Of a stretch of DNA of 64,000 nucleotides, positions 19,269 to 27,636 are shown piece by piece (positions within the stretch are counted from its first letter, which is position 1; each line of letters opens with the position of its first letter). The notes below the pieces were generated by a model, which was given only the letters and a program-made list of their open reading frames with translations, was not told the origin of the DNA and ran no database searches. Origin of the DNA: Polynucleobacter sp. 30F-ANTBAC (GTDB lineage Bacteria; Pseudomonadota; Gammaproteobacteria; Burkholderiales; Burkholderiaceae); the NCBI RefSeq assembly GCF_018882385.1, contig NZ_JACVON010000001.1:790942-854941 (forward strand). The letters are read 5' to 3'. The position numbers were made by a program, and so were the translations under genes.

Positions 19269-19360
19269 ACAATAACAAAGTAAATTTAATCACAATAACA
19301 TAGTAAATTTATGTACAATAACAAAGTAAATTAAATATCAATAACATAGTAAATTTAAAT
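19269..19360. repeat. Four 23-bp tandem repeats upstream of the fic gene
   Basis: Units begin at 19269, 19292, 19315 and 19338, each built on ACAATAACA(A/T)AGTAAATTTA with a variable 3-base tail; the third and fourth have small changes. The exact 23-base spacing and location 35-125 bases before the fic start suggest operator repeats (iterons) for a regulator, possibly the Fic protein's own N-terminal domain. An inverted partial copy (AAATTTAC) follows at about 19363-19370. Confidence 0.85.
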
Positions 19361-19394
19361 ATAAATTTACTAATAATCAATAACTTAATTCCTT

Positions 19395-20936
19395 ATGCTA
19401 GATAAAAATAAAGAAAATTTAGTCGAATCAAAGAGGCTTTCAGAAGCCCTAAAGGCACTGAAAAATAGTCAAAATAAAAATCAGGGTGCTATTGAATCAA
19501 AAGATCTTACTGAACAGCAACGCTTGCTGCTGCTAGAAACCGGATTTATTCGCTCAGTCATGAAGGGATGGTACGTCTGCTCCAACCCCAGTGACCATGA
19601 TGGTGATTCCACTGCATGGCATGCCAATTACTGGGCTTTTATAGCAGGGTATTTAGGTAAGCGTTTTGGTAAGCGCTACTGCCTAAATGCTGAAGCTTCA
19701 CTTCTCTTGCACACGGGTAGCACAACCGTACCACGACAAATAACTGTCATCACCCAAGATGGTGGTACAAGCATTCTTAAACTCCCATTTGATACATCAC
19801 TTGTACTTTATCAGGATGAACAGCGTATCTCGAAGACTAGAACCGAATTCAAAGGAGTTCAGGTATTGCCCTTATCAGAGGCATTGTGTGCTATTGGTCC
19901 TCAATTCTTTATTAGCCACCCAACAGAAGTAGAAATTGCACTAGCTATGATCAGGGATCCATCTGAGCTATTAGCCATTCTATTATTGGATAAATGTCTT
20001 CCCACAGCGGCATCCCGTCTCGCGGGTGCCCTAGCATTTACCAAAAGAAATGATGATGCAGAACGCATCATTAAATCGTTAGCTAGAGCAGGGTATCCTA
20101 TTACGGCAAAAAATCCTTTCGTACTCACTGAACCGAGCATCAGTCAATCACGTGAAAAATCACCCTACGTCCTTCGTATTAAATCGATGTGGGCTAAGTG
20201 GCGTGATGATGTCATCGCTAATTTCCCAAAAGCTCCTGGACTACCAACAACATCAACGGCCTATTTAAAACAAATAGACGATCGGTATATCACCGACGCT
20301 TACAACTCTCTATCAATTGAGGGTTATCAAGTAACGGATGAATTAATTGAGCGCATCGCCCATGCTGGTTGGAATCCAGACATCAGTGCAGAAGATAAAA
20401 AGAGTCAGGATGTTCTTGCAGCGCGCGGCTACTTTTTGGCATTTAAGGAGGTGAAGGAAAGTATTAAGTTAATTTTGGAAAAAGATAATCCAGGAGAAGT
20501 AATTAGAAAAAATCATCACGATTGGTATGCCTCGATGTTCAATCCTGCGGTACTTGCTGGTATTTTGCAGAGTCATCAATTAGCTGGTTATCGAACGGGG
20601 CCCGTTTTTATCCGTAATTCTTTACATACCCCACTTCCTAGAGAAGCTCTGCTCGATAGCATGGAAACTTTATTTGATCTTCTCGCTACTGAACCAGAGG
20701 CATCCGTTAGAGCCGTATTAGGTCATCATTTATTCGTATTCATACACCCCTACTTTGATGGTAACGGTCGCATAGGACGATTTCTCATGAATGCGCTGCT
20801 CGCTTCGGGAGGGTATCCTTGGACAATCATCCGATTGAGTGAACGAGAGCGCTACATGAGCGCCCTAGAGAGGGCCAGTGTGGATGGCGACATCAAACCA
20901 TTCACTCAATTCTTAGCCGGCGAAATGACTCAGTAG
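19395..20936 (+). CDS. Fic-domain protein with AbiEi-like N-terminal region
   Basis: 513 residues. The C-terminal Fic domain carries the full active motif HPYFDGNGRIGR (451-462), so it should transfer AMP, or another nucleotide phosphate, to a hydroxyl group of a target protein. A class II-type inhibitory motif SLSIEG (305-310; S/T-x3-E-G/N with Glu309) precedes it in the same chain. The first 250 residues resemble the AbiEi/type IV antitoxin winged-helix fold (LLLLETGFIRSVMKGWYVCSNP, then AEASLLLHTGSTTVPRQITVIT). The protein thus looks like a self-inhibited toxin with a built-in DNA-binding antitoxin-like part. Four 23-bp repeats upstream fit autoregulation. No separate antitoxin gene is adjacent. 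Confidence 0.88.
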   Translation: MLDKNKENLVESKRLSEALKALKNSQNKNQGAIESKDLTEQQRLLLLETGFIRSVMKGWYVCSNPSDHDGDSTAWHANYWAFIAGYLGKRFGKRYCLNAEASLLLHTGSTTVPRQITVITQDGGTSILKLPFDTSLVLYQDEQRISKTRTEFKGVQVLPLSEALCAIGPQFFISHPTEVEIALAMIRDPSELLAILLLDKCLPTAASRLAGALAFTKRNDDAERIIKSLARAGYPITAKNPFVLTEPSISQSREKSPYVLRIKSMWAKWRDDVIANFPKAPGLPTTSTAYLKQIDDRYITDAYNSLSIEGYQVTDELIERIAHAGWNPDISAEDKKSQDVLAARGYFLAFKEVKESIKLILEKDNPGEVIRKNHHDWYASMFNPAVLAGILQSHQLAGYRTGPVFIRNSLHTPLPREALLDSMETLFDLLATEPEASVRAVLGHHLFVFIHPYFDGNGRIGRFLMNALLASGGYPWTIIRLSERERYMSALERASVDGDIKPFTQFLAGEMTQ

Positions 20937-20974
20937 TCAATCATTCAAGTTACTCGATTGATCCGTATTGGTAT

Positions 20975-22978
20975 TTATTGACCTTTTAATAGAACCGGTA
21001 ACTTTGCTAAAAAATCTTTTGCAATCATTGAATTGGCATAATCGGAGTAATGATCCCCATAACTATATAAAAACTGACCATCCTTCGAAATGCCGCAGTG
21101 ATTATTAGCCACATCACACACCAAACCGGTAGGATCATAAACAATTAAGCTTGGGTTCTTCGTTTGAATAGTTTTAATCCATAAACGATAACGCTCATTG
21201 GTGTGCTGGTGCTGCTCATAAGTCATGCTGCACAATGGATTTTCTTTGCGATATAAAAACTGATTGAAGAATTCACTTTTTGTAAGACCACCACTGATAC
21301 AACTTTTCGGGTCAGGGAACCCCGGATGATCCACTAAGAGCATCACTCGCTTACCAGCTTTCTCAAGCAACTGAATCGCATTACTCACGCCCACTATGCC
21401 CTCATCAAAATGAGGGCTGGTATCCATGCCTTCTTTGGTGTAGACCTCTCCAAGTGAAAATATAGCGCGGGCTGCCGGCACCAATAAAACAGCTTTGATG
21501 TCATTATTTTTGAGAAGAGCATCAATCACATACTCATTCTTTCTGGCATTACGACCTTGCAAGCGAGGAATGTCACCAGCCATCGGAATGGCATTACCAA
21601 TCATCATCCACCTTGGTGCATTTTGGTTAACGGCTTCTCTGGCTAAACCATAAAAAATAGCTTCGCCTTTACTGTCACCCCAAACGGCATACGTTGCTTT
21701 CTGATCTTTAGGGCTATAACAAGAATTCAGAATCAATTTAGCCTCTAAAGGGATACCGCAATCATTCGCCCAACGGCCACGATCTGCGCCCATATTAAGA
21801 GAGGCAGGATCTGCGTTCAATAGACCTGCGTGTCTTGATTTAACACCTTTTGTTTTATAAACCGCTACACCAGCCAAACAAATCAAAAACATCAAAATGG
21901 ATAAAAACCAAATGAGTGAACGTTTCTTCTGCGAAGCTCTAATCGGCTTTTCAATAAGTAGAAAAGTTAATCCAGCTAGAAACACACTGATACCCACCAA
22001 TACCCAGCGCACATCAGCCGGTGGTGTTTCAGAGTAAATGATTCTGGCAAAAGACAGCAATGGCCAGTGCCACAAATAAAGCGGAAAACTAATTAATCCA
22101 ACCCCAACAAAAAAACGCTTGGATAAAACTAATTTATTAAACAGGGCCTCTGGTCCGGCAGCTATCAATAAACCAGACCCCAAGACCGGTAATAATGCCC
22201 ACCAACCTGGAAAAGCCCGACTTTCATTGATCACCACAAAACTAATGACAATCAATACCAAGCCTAGCAAAGATAAAACATTCTTGTGGCGCTGAATAAT
22301 GCCTGTCAATGATGTTATCGGATGAATCGCTTGGTACGCTAAAAAAGCACCAACAGCCAATTCCCAAGAACGGCTTAATGGTGAATAAAAAGTACCAGAC
22401 GGATCAACGCCAATACGGACAACGTTCCAAATAAAAGACAAAACAGCCACAGCAAGGATGACATAAAGAACATTCCAAGAACGCTTGACCACAAAGTAAA
22501 GCAACAGAGGCCAAACAATATAAAACTGTTCCTCAATCCCTAAAGACCAGAGATGCAATAAAGGCTTGGTGTCACCTGCAGCATCAAAATAACCTGCTTC
22601 TTTCCAAAACATCAAGTTAGCAATAAAGCCCGCACCGCCACCCACATGCTTACCCAATGCACGATATTCAACCGCTGTTAAAACAATCCAACCAAATACC
22701 AAACAACATAACAAGACCACACTTAAAGCGGGGAAGATACGGCGCACACGACGCGCATAGAAAGTTTTAATACTATAAGTGCCACCCTGAATATCTTTTA
22801 GCAAAATACTGGTAATTAAATAACCAGAAATCACAAAAAAGATATCGACGCCTATAAAACCACCCGGCAAAAGATTAGGAAATGCATGAAACAAGACAAC
22901 TGGCAAAATAGCTAAAGCACGCAAACCATCAATATCTGGGCGATAAGAAATGGAATGGTGATTGAATGGTGTAGTCAT
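20975..22978 (-). CDS. Acyltransferase-3/SGNH-type O-acyltransferase (OafA-like)
   Basis: 667 residues. The start YRPDIDGLRALAILPVVLFHAFP and IGVDIFFVISGYLITSILL are the hallmark of acyltransferase family 3, and about ten membrane helices fill residues 12-380. After these comes a periplasmic SGNH-like domain, with VWGDSKGEAIFYGLA as the GDS block. Such proteins O-acetylate O-antigen, peptidoglycan or exopolysaccharide sugars, moving the acetyl group across the membrane. It lies next to heptosyltransferase I and near a second, similar enzyme (27637-29661), so a lipopolysaccharide or capsule substrate is likely. The terminal His-containing block is GDHYSDYANSMIA. Confidence 0.88.
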   Translation of the reverse strand: MTTPFNHHSISYRPDIDGLRALAILPVVLFHAFPNLLPGGFIGVDIFFVISGYLITSILLKDIQGGTYSIKTFYARRVRRIFPALSVVLLCCLVFGWIVLTAVEYRALGKHVGGGAGFIANLMFWKEAGYFDAAGDTKPLLHLWSLGIEEQFYIVWPLLLYFVVKRSWNVLYVILAVAVLSFIWNVVRIGVDPSGTFYSPLSRSWELAVGAFLAYQAIHPITSLTGIIQRHKNVLSLLGLVLIVISFVVINESRAFPGWWALLPVLGSGLLIAAGPEALFNKLVLSKRFFVGVGLISFPLYLWHWPLLSFARIIYSETPPADVRWVLVGISVFLAGLTFLLIEKPIRASQKKRSLIWFLSILMFLICLAGVAVYKTKGVKSRHAGLLNADPASLNMGADRGRWANDCGIPLEAKLILNSCYSPKDQKATYAVWGDSKGEAIFYGLAREAVNQNAPRWMMIGNAIPMAGDIPRLQGRNARKNEYVIDALLKNNDIKAVLLVPAARAIFSLGEVYTKEGMDTSPHFDEGIVGVSNAIQLLEKAGKRVMLLVDHPGFPDPKSCISGGLTKSEFFNQFLYRKENPLCSMTYEQHQHTNERYRLWIKTIQTKNPSLIVYDPTGLVCDVANNHCGISKDGQFLYSYGDHYSDYANSMIAKDFLAKLPVLLKGQ

Positions 22979-23027
22979 AACGATTTATCTCTCTTCTATA
23001 TCAAGACTCAACTACTATAGTTAGCTC

Positions 23028-24137
23028 TCATTCACCCCAAACCGTATTCATAGCCGATAAAACTTCTTCGGTTGATGGTGGTTGACCTTTATCACCCAAG
23101 TTATAAATATGGGGTGACCAATAACCCTCTGTTTTCCAACGAGGCGAGTCACAATAGAGCTCAATGGTTGGCATTCCTAAAATAGCCGACAGATGCGTTA
23201 ATCCTGTATCCACACCAATCGTCATCTTGGCACCTGCTACCAAGCCAAACGCATCAGCAATTGAAAATGAGTTCGGCACAATCGCTTTAGAACCGACTAA
23301 GCCAGCCAATGTGTACTGACCTGCTATTTTTTTAGCCAAGTTCTGGCTCACTTCTTTTTCTTTGTCATTACCCCAAGGCAGAATCACTTGGATGCCACGC
23401 GCCACCAAAGCCTTACCAACCGCCACCCAGGCTTCATCAGACCAACGCTTGGACTTGCCAGCCGTCGCATGAAAGCACATCACATAGGGTTGACTCACAT
23501 CAAAACCTAAATCAACCCGTGTTGAAGCAAAGCCTAACTTGGCAGCATCCACCAAAGACTGAACATAAGCTTTGGGATAAAAAAGAGGGGGCGACAAGGT
23601 GCGATCTGGCACAGGCACATCAAGAGCTGAAGCAGTCACCCAGCGAGAGCGATCCACCGCATGGCAATGGAATGGCACTTGCACCGCATCGCTGTAAAAC
23701 TGACGAGCCCATGGCTCGTAGCCAGAAAACTCTGTTTGATTGGCCAAACCAAAAACACGTGCTGTTTTTGATACATTGGCTAACTTGGTCACCCAAGCAG
23801 ATTTAAGTAAACCTTGGGTTTCAATAATCAGATCGTAGGAAGTCAGAGAGATATCCGCTTTAAAAGCGATGTATTCCTGAATACTTCGAATAAATTCGCC
23901 TCTCTTCAAAGCCTTTTTCCAGCGACGGAAGGCCAGAGGAATAATCCGATCGATGCCGGCAAAGGAGGCACCATCAGCAGATGATTGCGTTTTAAGAGGC
24001 TCCAGTAAGCCCACATAACCCTCTTCCACCACCCAATCGATTTGGGCATCAGGATAGTGGGCACGCAAATCCCAAACCATCGGCAAATTGTGTAAAACAT
24101 CGCCCAAAGAGGACAATTTAACGATCAAAATCTTCAT
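23028..24137 (-). CDS. waaC: Lipopolysaccharide heptosyltransferase I
   Basis: 369 residues, GT family 9. It adds the first L-glycero-D-manno-heptose to Kdo of the lipopolysaccharide inner core, using ADP-heptose. Start MKILIVKLSSLGDVLHNLPMV and WVVEEGYVGLL are family hallmarks. The C-terminal half shows MCFHATAGKSKRWSDEAWVAVG and GVDTGLTHLSAILGMPTIELY, the nucleotide-sugar binding region. It is somewhat longer than E. coli WaaC (319) because of inserts near 60-110. The window shows it as a single gene rather than part of a waa operon. Confidence 0.9.
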   Translation of the reverse strand: MKILIVKLSSLGDVLHNLPMVWDLRAHYPDAQIDWVVEEGYVGLLEPLKTQSSADGASFAGIDRIIPLAFRRWKKALKRGEFIRSIQEYIAFKADISLTSYDLIIETQGLLKSAWVTKLANVSKTARVFGLANQTEFSGYEPWARQFYSDAVQVPFHCHAVDRSRWVTASALDVPVPDRTLSPPLFYPKAYVQSLVDAAKLGFASTRVDLGFDVSQPYVMCFHATAGKSKRWSDEAWVAVGKALVARGIQVILPWGNDKEKEVSQNLAKKIAGQYTLAGLVGSKAIVPNSFSIADAFGLVAGAKMTIGVDTGLTHLSAILGMPTIELYCDSPRWKTEGYWSPHIYNLGDKGQPPSTEEVLSAMNTVWGE

Positions 24138-24163
24138 GGGGGCATTTTATCCCTTGGATGAGG

Positions 24164-24640
24164 TCAAATCGTCTTTTCTAAGCTTCTTTTCTTTACTTTA
24201 ATCTCCTCAGAGTAACTCCAGCCTTTGGAGGTTTCTTTCATAATGAGATGAATGACCTGTTCGGTTTGGTTCATGGCATTCACAAGGTTTCTGACTTTTT
24301 CATGACCATCTGAATGTGCGATGAAAAATACTCTGATCAAACTGTCAGCATACTTGGGTAATTTGCCAGTTTTTTCCCATTTAGCCACTGCTTGCTCTGT
24401 CACACCAAACTGAATACCCAAAGACTTTTGAGATAACAACATGGACTGTCGGATATAACGAAACTCTGTACCCGTCAAATGAGCTGGTTTCATAGCAAGC
24501 GCTTTACAAATCGCCATCGTTAATCCAGCTTGATCTTCTATCGTTACAGCCTTGCCATAAGGACCTTTTTCCAACTTAAAACCATTGGCTAACCAAATGT
24601 TTCGAAGACCGCCATCAGTCAATGGATATATTTTTTTCAT
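24164..24640 (-). CDS. MqsA-like helix-turn-helix regulator
   Basis: About 158 residues from ATG 24640, which follows an AGGAAA ribosome-binding site by seven bases; a longer frame begins at 24679. The segment LTGTEFRYIRQSMLLSQKSLGIQFGVTEQAVAKWEKTGKLP resembles the C-terminal DNA-binding domain of MqsA/YgiT-type regulators. The usual N-terminal zinc module and a partner toxin gene are absent. A 14-bp perfect inverted repeat lies 49-82 bases upstream and could be its operator. Its targets are unknown; it might control itself and the divergent phnA. Confidence 0.7.
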   Translation of the reverse strand: MKKIYPLTDGGLRNIWLANGFKLEKGPYGKAVTIEDQAGLTMAICKALAMKPAHLTGTEFRYIRQSMLLSQKSLGIQFGVTEQAVAKWEKTGKLPKYADSLIRVFFIAHSDGHEKVRNLVNAMNQTEQVIHLIMKETSKGWSYSEEIKVKKRSLEKTI

Positions 24641-24688
24641 CGTTATTTCCTGAGCCAAATTACGGGTACTACAACACAAGTTCTAGCT

Positions 24689-24722
24689 CTTTTATTTTTA
24701 GGGCCACACCTAAAAATAAAAG
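24689..24722. promoter_or_regulatory. 14-bp inverted repeat between divergent HTH gene and phnA
   Basis: CTTTTATTTTTAGG (24689-24702) and its exact complement (24709-24722) enclose the loop GCCACA. Position between divergent starts, 49 bases from the regulator's ATG, suggests an operator. An AT-rich block follows (24723-24760) where promoters could lie. Confidence 0.55.
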
Positions 24723-24792
24723 TTAAATATTATTATAAAATATATAAGTAAATATTGAATTTTCCAGGGTCATTGAAGGCTAAAATCAGCGT

Positions 24793-25137
24793 ATGCCTAA
24801 TAACTCAATCCCAGCATGCCCTGTTTGTGGCATGGAAAATACCTACCCTGATGGTGACAACTTCATTTGTCCTGATTGCTCCCATGAGTGGTCGGCTAAT
24901 TCAAATCAAGAAGAAACCGAAGAAAAAAGAATTCATAAAGATGCTCACGGCAACATCTTGAATGATGGCGATAGCGTCACCCTTATCAAAGACCTCAAAG
25001 TCAAAGGCTCCTCTTTGGTGATCAAAGGCGGCACCAAGATCAAAAATATTCGTTTGGTCGACGGTGACCATGACATTGACTGCAAAGTCGATGGTCAGAG
25101 CATGTTGCTCAAGTCTGAGTTCATGAAGAAGGCTTAA
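24793..25137 (+). CDS. phnA: PhnA/YjdM-family zinc-ribbon protein
   Basis: 114 residues. The N-terminus has two CxxC pairs (CPVCGMEN and CPDCSHEW, about 9-33), a zinc ribbon, followed by the PhnA core [61 protein letters not shown]. Homologues are short, highly conserved and of uncertain role. The E. coli gene sits near phosphonate genes but is not phosphonoacetate hydrolase. It stands alone between the HTH gene and the algI-like gene. Confidence 0.93.
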   Translation: MPNNSIPACPVCGMENTYPDGDNFICPDCSHEWSANSNQEETEEKRIHKDAHGNILNDGDSVTLIKDLKVKGSSLVIKGGTKIKNIRLVDGDHDIDCKVDGQSMLLKSEFMKKA

Positions 25138-25161
25138 AAAAGCCCTGCAGAATAATTCAAT

Positions 25162-26628
25162 ATGCTATTTAACTCTTACGAATTCTTATTTGCATATTTA
25201 CCCGTTGTCTTTCTACTCTTTTTTATTATTGGTAAAAGACATCACCTCTCTGCAGCTGCTTTCCTAGGCTTAGCCTCCCTATTCTTTTATGCATGGTTCA
25301 GTATTGGTGCACTTCCAATACTTCTTGGCTCTATTGTCATCAACTATTTATTTGGCTTGAAAATTTCAGCTACAAGCCAAAAAGCTTGGTTAACGCTAGC
25401 TATTATTTTTAACCTAGCTTTACTGTCATTTTTTAAATATGCCAACTTCTTTATTGATAATGTTAATTACCTGAGCCATTCAAGCGATACCCTGCCCATC
25501 TTAGATATCGCTTTACCGATTGGAATCTCGTTTTTCACATTCACTCAAATAGCATTTTTAGTTGATTGCTACCAAGGTCAAGTCAAAGAGAAAAACTTTG
25601 TTCACTACCTTTTGTTTGTCACTTACTTTCCTCATTTAATAGCCGGACCTGTCTTACATCATGCTCAAATGATGCCGCAGTTTGCCAAGAAAGAAACTTA
25701 CACTCTTGATTACGAAAAAATTGCTCTAGGCCTTCTGGTATTTACCATGGGGCTTGCCAAAAAGATTTTGATTGCCAATCCTTTAGGCGAGTATGCAGAC
25801 AGCTTCTTCAATGGGGTGGACACAGAATCCACTCCCAACTTTGGTAATGCTTGGCTAGGAACGCTGGCTTACACATTCCAGATCTACTTTGATTTCTCTG
25901 GCTATACCGACATGGCCATAGGTATTTCTTTGCTATTTGGCATTCATCTCCCCATCAACTTCAATGCCCCTTACCAAGCCACCAACATCATTGAATTTTG
26001 GAGAAGATGGCACATCTCTCTATCCAACTTCCTCAGAGATTACTTGTACATCCCTTTAGGCGGCAATAAAAAGGGCATCAGTCAACGCTATATCAACCTC
26101 ATGATCACCATGATTCTTGGAGGCTTATGGCATGGAGCGAACTGGACCTTTATTTTGTGGGGCTTGGCTCATGGCTTACTCCTGAGCTGGAACCATTTTT
26201 GGCGATCATTGGCGATCAGCCAAGTTTTGAATCAAAGAATTCTAAAACCTCTTTTTTGGCTCTTCACATTCATCGTTATCTGCCTAACTTGGGTTGTATT
26301 TAGGGTGGACCATGTTCATCATTTGGAACCGATTTATAGAGGCTTATTAGGCCTCAATGGCTTTGATAACATCAAATCAAGCTGGGCTTTTGCAGAGCAT
26401 CTAAAAGCTTCTCGCTTGTACGAGTTATTAGGCATTTCATTTTTGATCATTTACTTAGGGAAACCAAGCCATCATCTATTAGATAGCTTGCGCCAATGGC
26501 ATCAAAAAACTCTATGGATACCCTTGGGGCTTAAATTGAATGTCGTGGCATTGGCCACATTCCTATTCATGATGTACTGCATCAATATGGTTGGTAACTA
26601 CAACCCTTTCTTATATTTCCAATTCTAA
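25162..26628 (+). CDS. MBOAT-family O-acyltransferase (AlgI-like)
   Basis: 488 residues, polytopic membrane protein. The signature FWRRWHISLSNFLRDYLYIPLGGNK (about 280-304) and LGGLWHGANWTFILWGLAHG with the active-site His are diagnostic of the AlgI/DltB-type MBOAT family. In alginate acetylation, AlgI passes acetyl groups across the inner membrane to periplasmic AlgJ/AlgX-like SGNH enzymes. The next gene encodes such a periplasmic partner, starting one base after this stop. The substrate is likely the local polysaccharide; no alginate genes are visible. Confidence 0.92.
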   Translation: MLFNSYEFLFAYLPVVFLLFFIIGKRHHLSAAAFLGLASLFFYAWFSIGALPILLGSIVINYLFGLKISATSQKAWLTLAIIFNLALLSFFKYANFFIDNVNYLSHSSDTLPILDIALPIGISFFTFTQIAFLVDCYQGQVKEKNFVHYLLFVTYFPHLIAGPVLHHAQMMPQFAKKETYTLDYEKIALGLLVFTMGLAKKILIANPLGEYADSFFNGVDTESTPNFGNAWLGTLAYTFQIYFDFSGYTDMAIGISLLFGIHLPINFNAPYQATNIIEFWRRWHISLSNFLRDYLYIPLGGNKKGISQRYINLMITMILGGLWHGANWTFILWGLAHGLLLSWNHFWRSLAISQVLNQRILKPLFWLFTFIVICLTWVVFRVDHVHHLEPIYRGLLGLNGFDNIKSSWAFAEHLKASRLYELLGISFLIIYLGKPSHHLLDSLRQWHQKTLWIPLGLKLNVVALATFLFMMYCINMVGNYNPFLYFQF

Positions 26629-26629
26629 G

Positions 26630-27631
26630 ATGCCACCATTACAAGCCTCCATCAAAAAAGCTTGCCTGATATTCGGGACTCTATTTTTATTGAGTTTGCC
26701 AGTTGTGTGGATTTCTTTATTTTTCACAAACTACCATGGCGATTTAACGAGAATAGGTAAATGGACGGAGCATGACTTCAGCTGGCAAATACCCCAGCCA
26801 GCCATTGACTCCTCCCTACTTCAATCAAGCCCACTGGATCAAGCAGACATTCTTGTGATTGGTGATAGCTTTTCAGAAAACCTGCATTGGCAATCTACTT
26901 TTACAAATGATCAAATTAAAGTGTCAACTATTCACTGGGGACAAATTGATAATATTTGTGAGAACTTCAAAGATCTGCTTAAGAAAAAGGGATTCAAAGG
27001 CACCAAAGTAATTATTCAATCAACTGAACGTGGCTTTAAAAATCAATTAGAGAAATCAGTCAATTGTGCAAACGGACGCTTATTTCCAGAAAAATTGGAA
27101 AGATCCACCAAGGCACAAAATACACTCTTAAATCCTCGATTAGAATTTAATATCAATGGGCAATTTATAGCTGGACTTAAAACAATATTTAACTCTTTAG
27201 CTATTAGAACTTCAGAGCAATACCATTTGCTTTATAACTATCGATCAAAGTCCGGTCATATTTATCAAATAGAAAATGGTTGCTCATACTTTAGCAACCG
27301 ATTGTGCGAGTTCGGCTTGTTTTTTCATGAAGACTACAAAAAGGCTTCCATCGATGCCGATTTAATTTCTAAAGTCCGCGATATCAATCAAAGACTTTCA
27401 GGCTACCAAGTCTCCTGGCTGGTAATCCCTAACAAATCATCCATCTACCATCGCCCTGTTTCTAGCCAGTTTTGGGAAGATTTAGAGCGAGAAAAATTGG
27501 GCCCCAATTTATATCGCTTGTTTCAAGATCAAAAGATCCACATCAAAGATCTCTATGCTCCCAATGACTCCCATCTCTCAACCAGTGGATATCTTTTTAT
27601 GGGCGCGATTGCCAAGAAACATATCCAGTAA
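26630..27631 (+). CDS. Membrane-anchored SGNH/AlgX-like acetyltransferase partner
   Basis: About 333 residues from ATG 26630, immediately after the AlgI-like stop; an earlier in-frame ATG at 26591 overlaps algI. An N-terminal membrane helix (about 9-30) anchors a periplasmic domain. The catalytic blocks resemble AlgJ/AlgX: VIGDSFSENLHWQS (Ser nucleophile in GDS) and, near the C-terminus, NDSHLSTSGYLFMG, the Asp-x-His block. Position and fold suggest that it receives acetyl groups from the AlgI-like protein. It could alternatively be an esterase. Confidence 0.8.
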   Translation: MPPLQASIKKACLIFGTLFLLSLPVVWISLFFTNYHGDLTRIGKWTEHDFSWQIPQPAIDSSLLQSSPLDQADILVIGDSFSENLHWQSTFTNDQIKVSTIHWGQIDNICENFKDLLKKKGFKGTKVIIQSTERGFKNQLEKSVNCANGRLFPEKLERSTKAQNTLLNPRLEFNINGQFIAGLKTIFNSLAIRTSEQYHLLYNYRSKSGHIYQIENGCSYFSNRLCEFGLFFHEDYKKASIDADLISKVRDINQRLSGYQVSWLVIPNKSSIYHRPVSSQFWEDLEREKLGPNLYRLFQDQKIHIKDLYAPNDSHLSTSGYLFMGAIAKKHIQ

Positions 27632-27636
27632 GTTTT

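Noticed and set aside
19269-19360. CRISPR array
   Set aside because: The 23-bp units are contiguous with only a few variable bases, no spacers of 30 bp and no cas genes.
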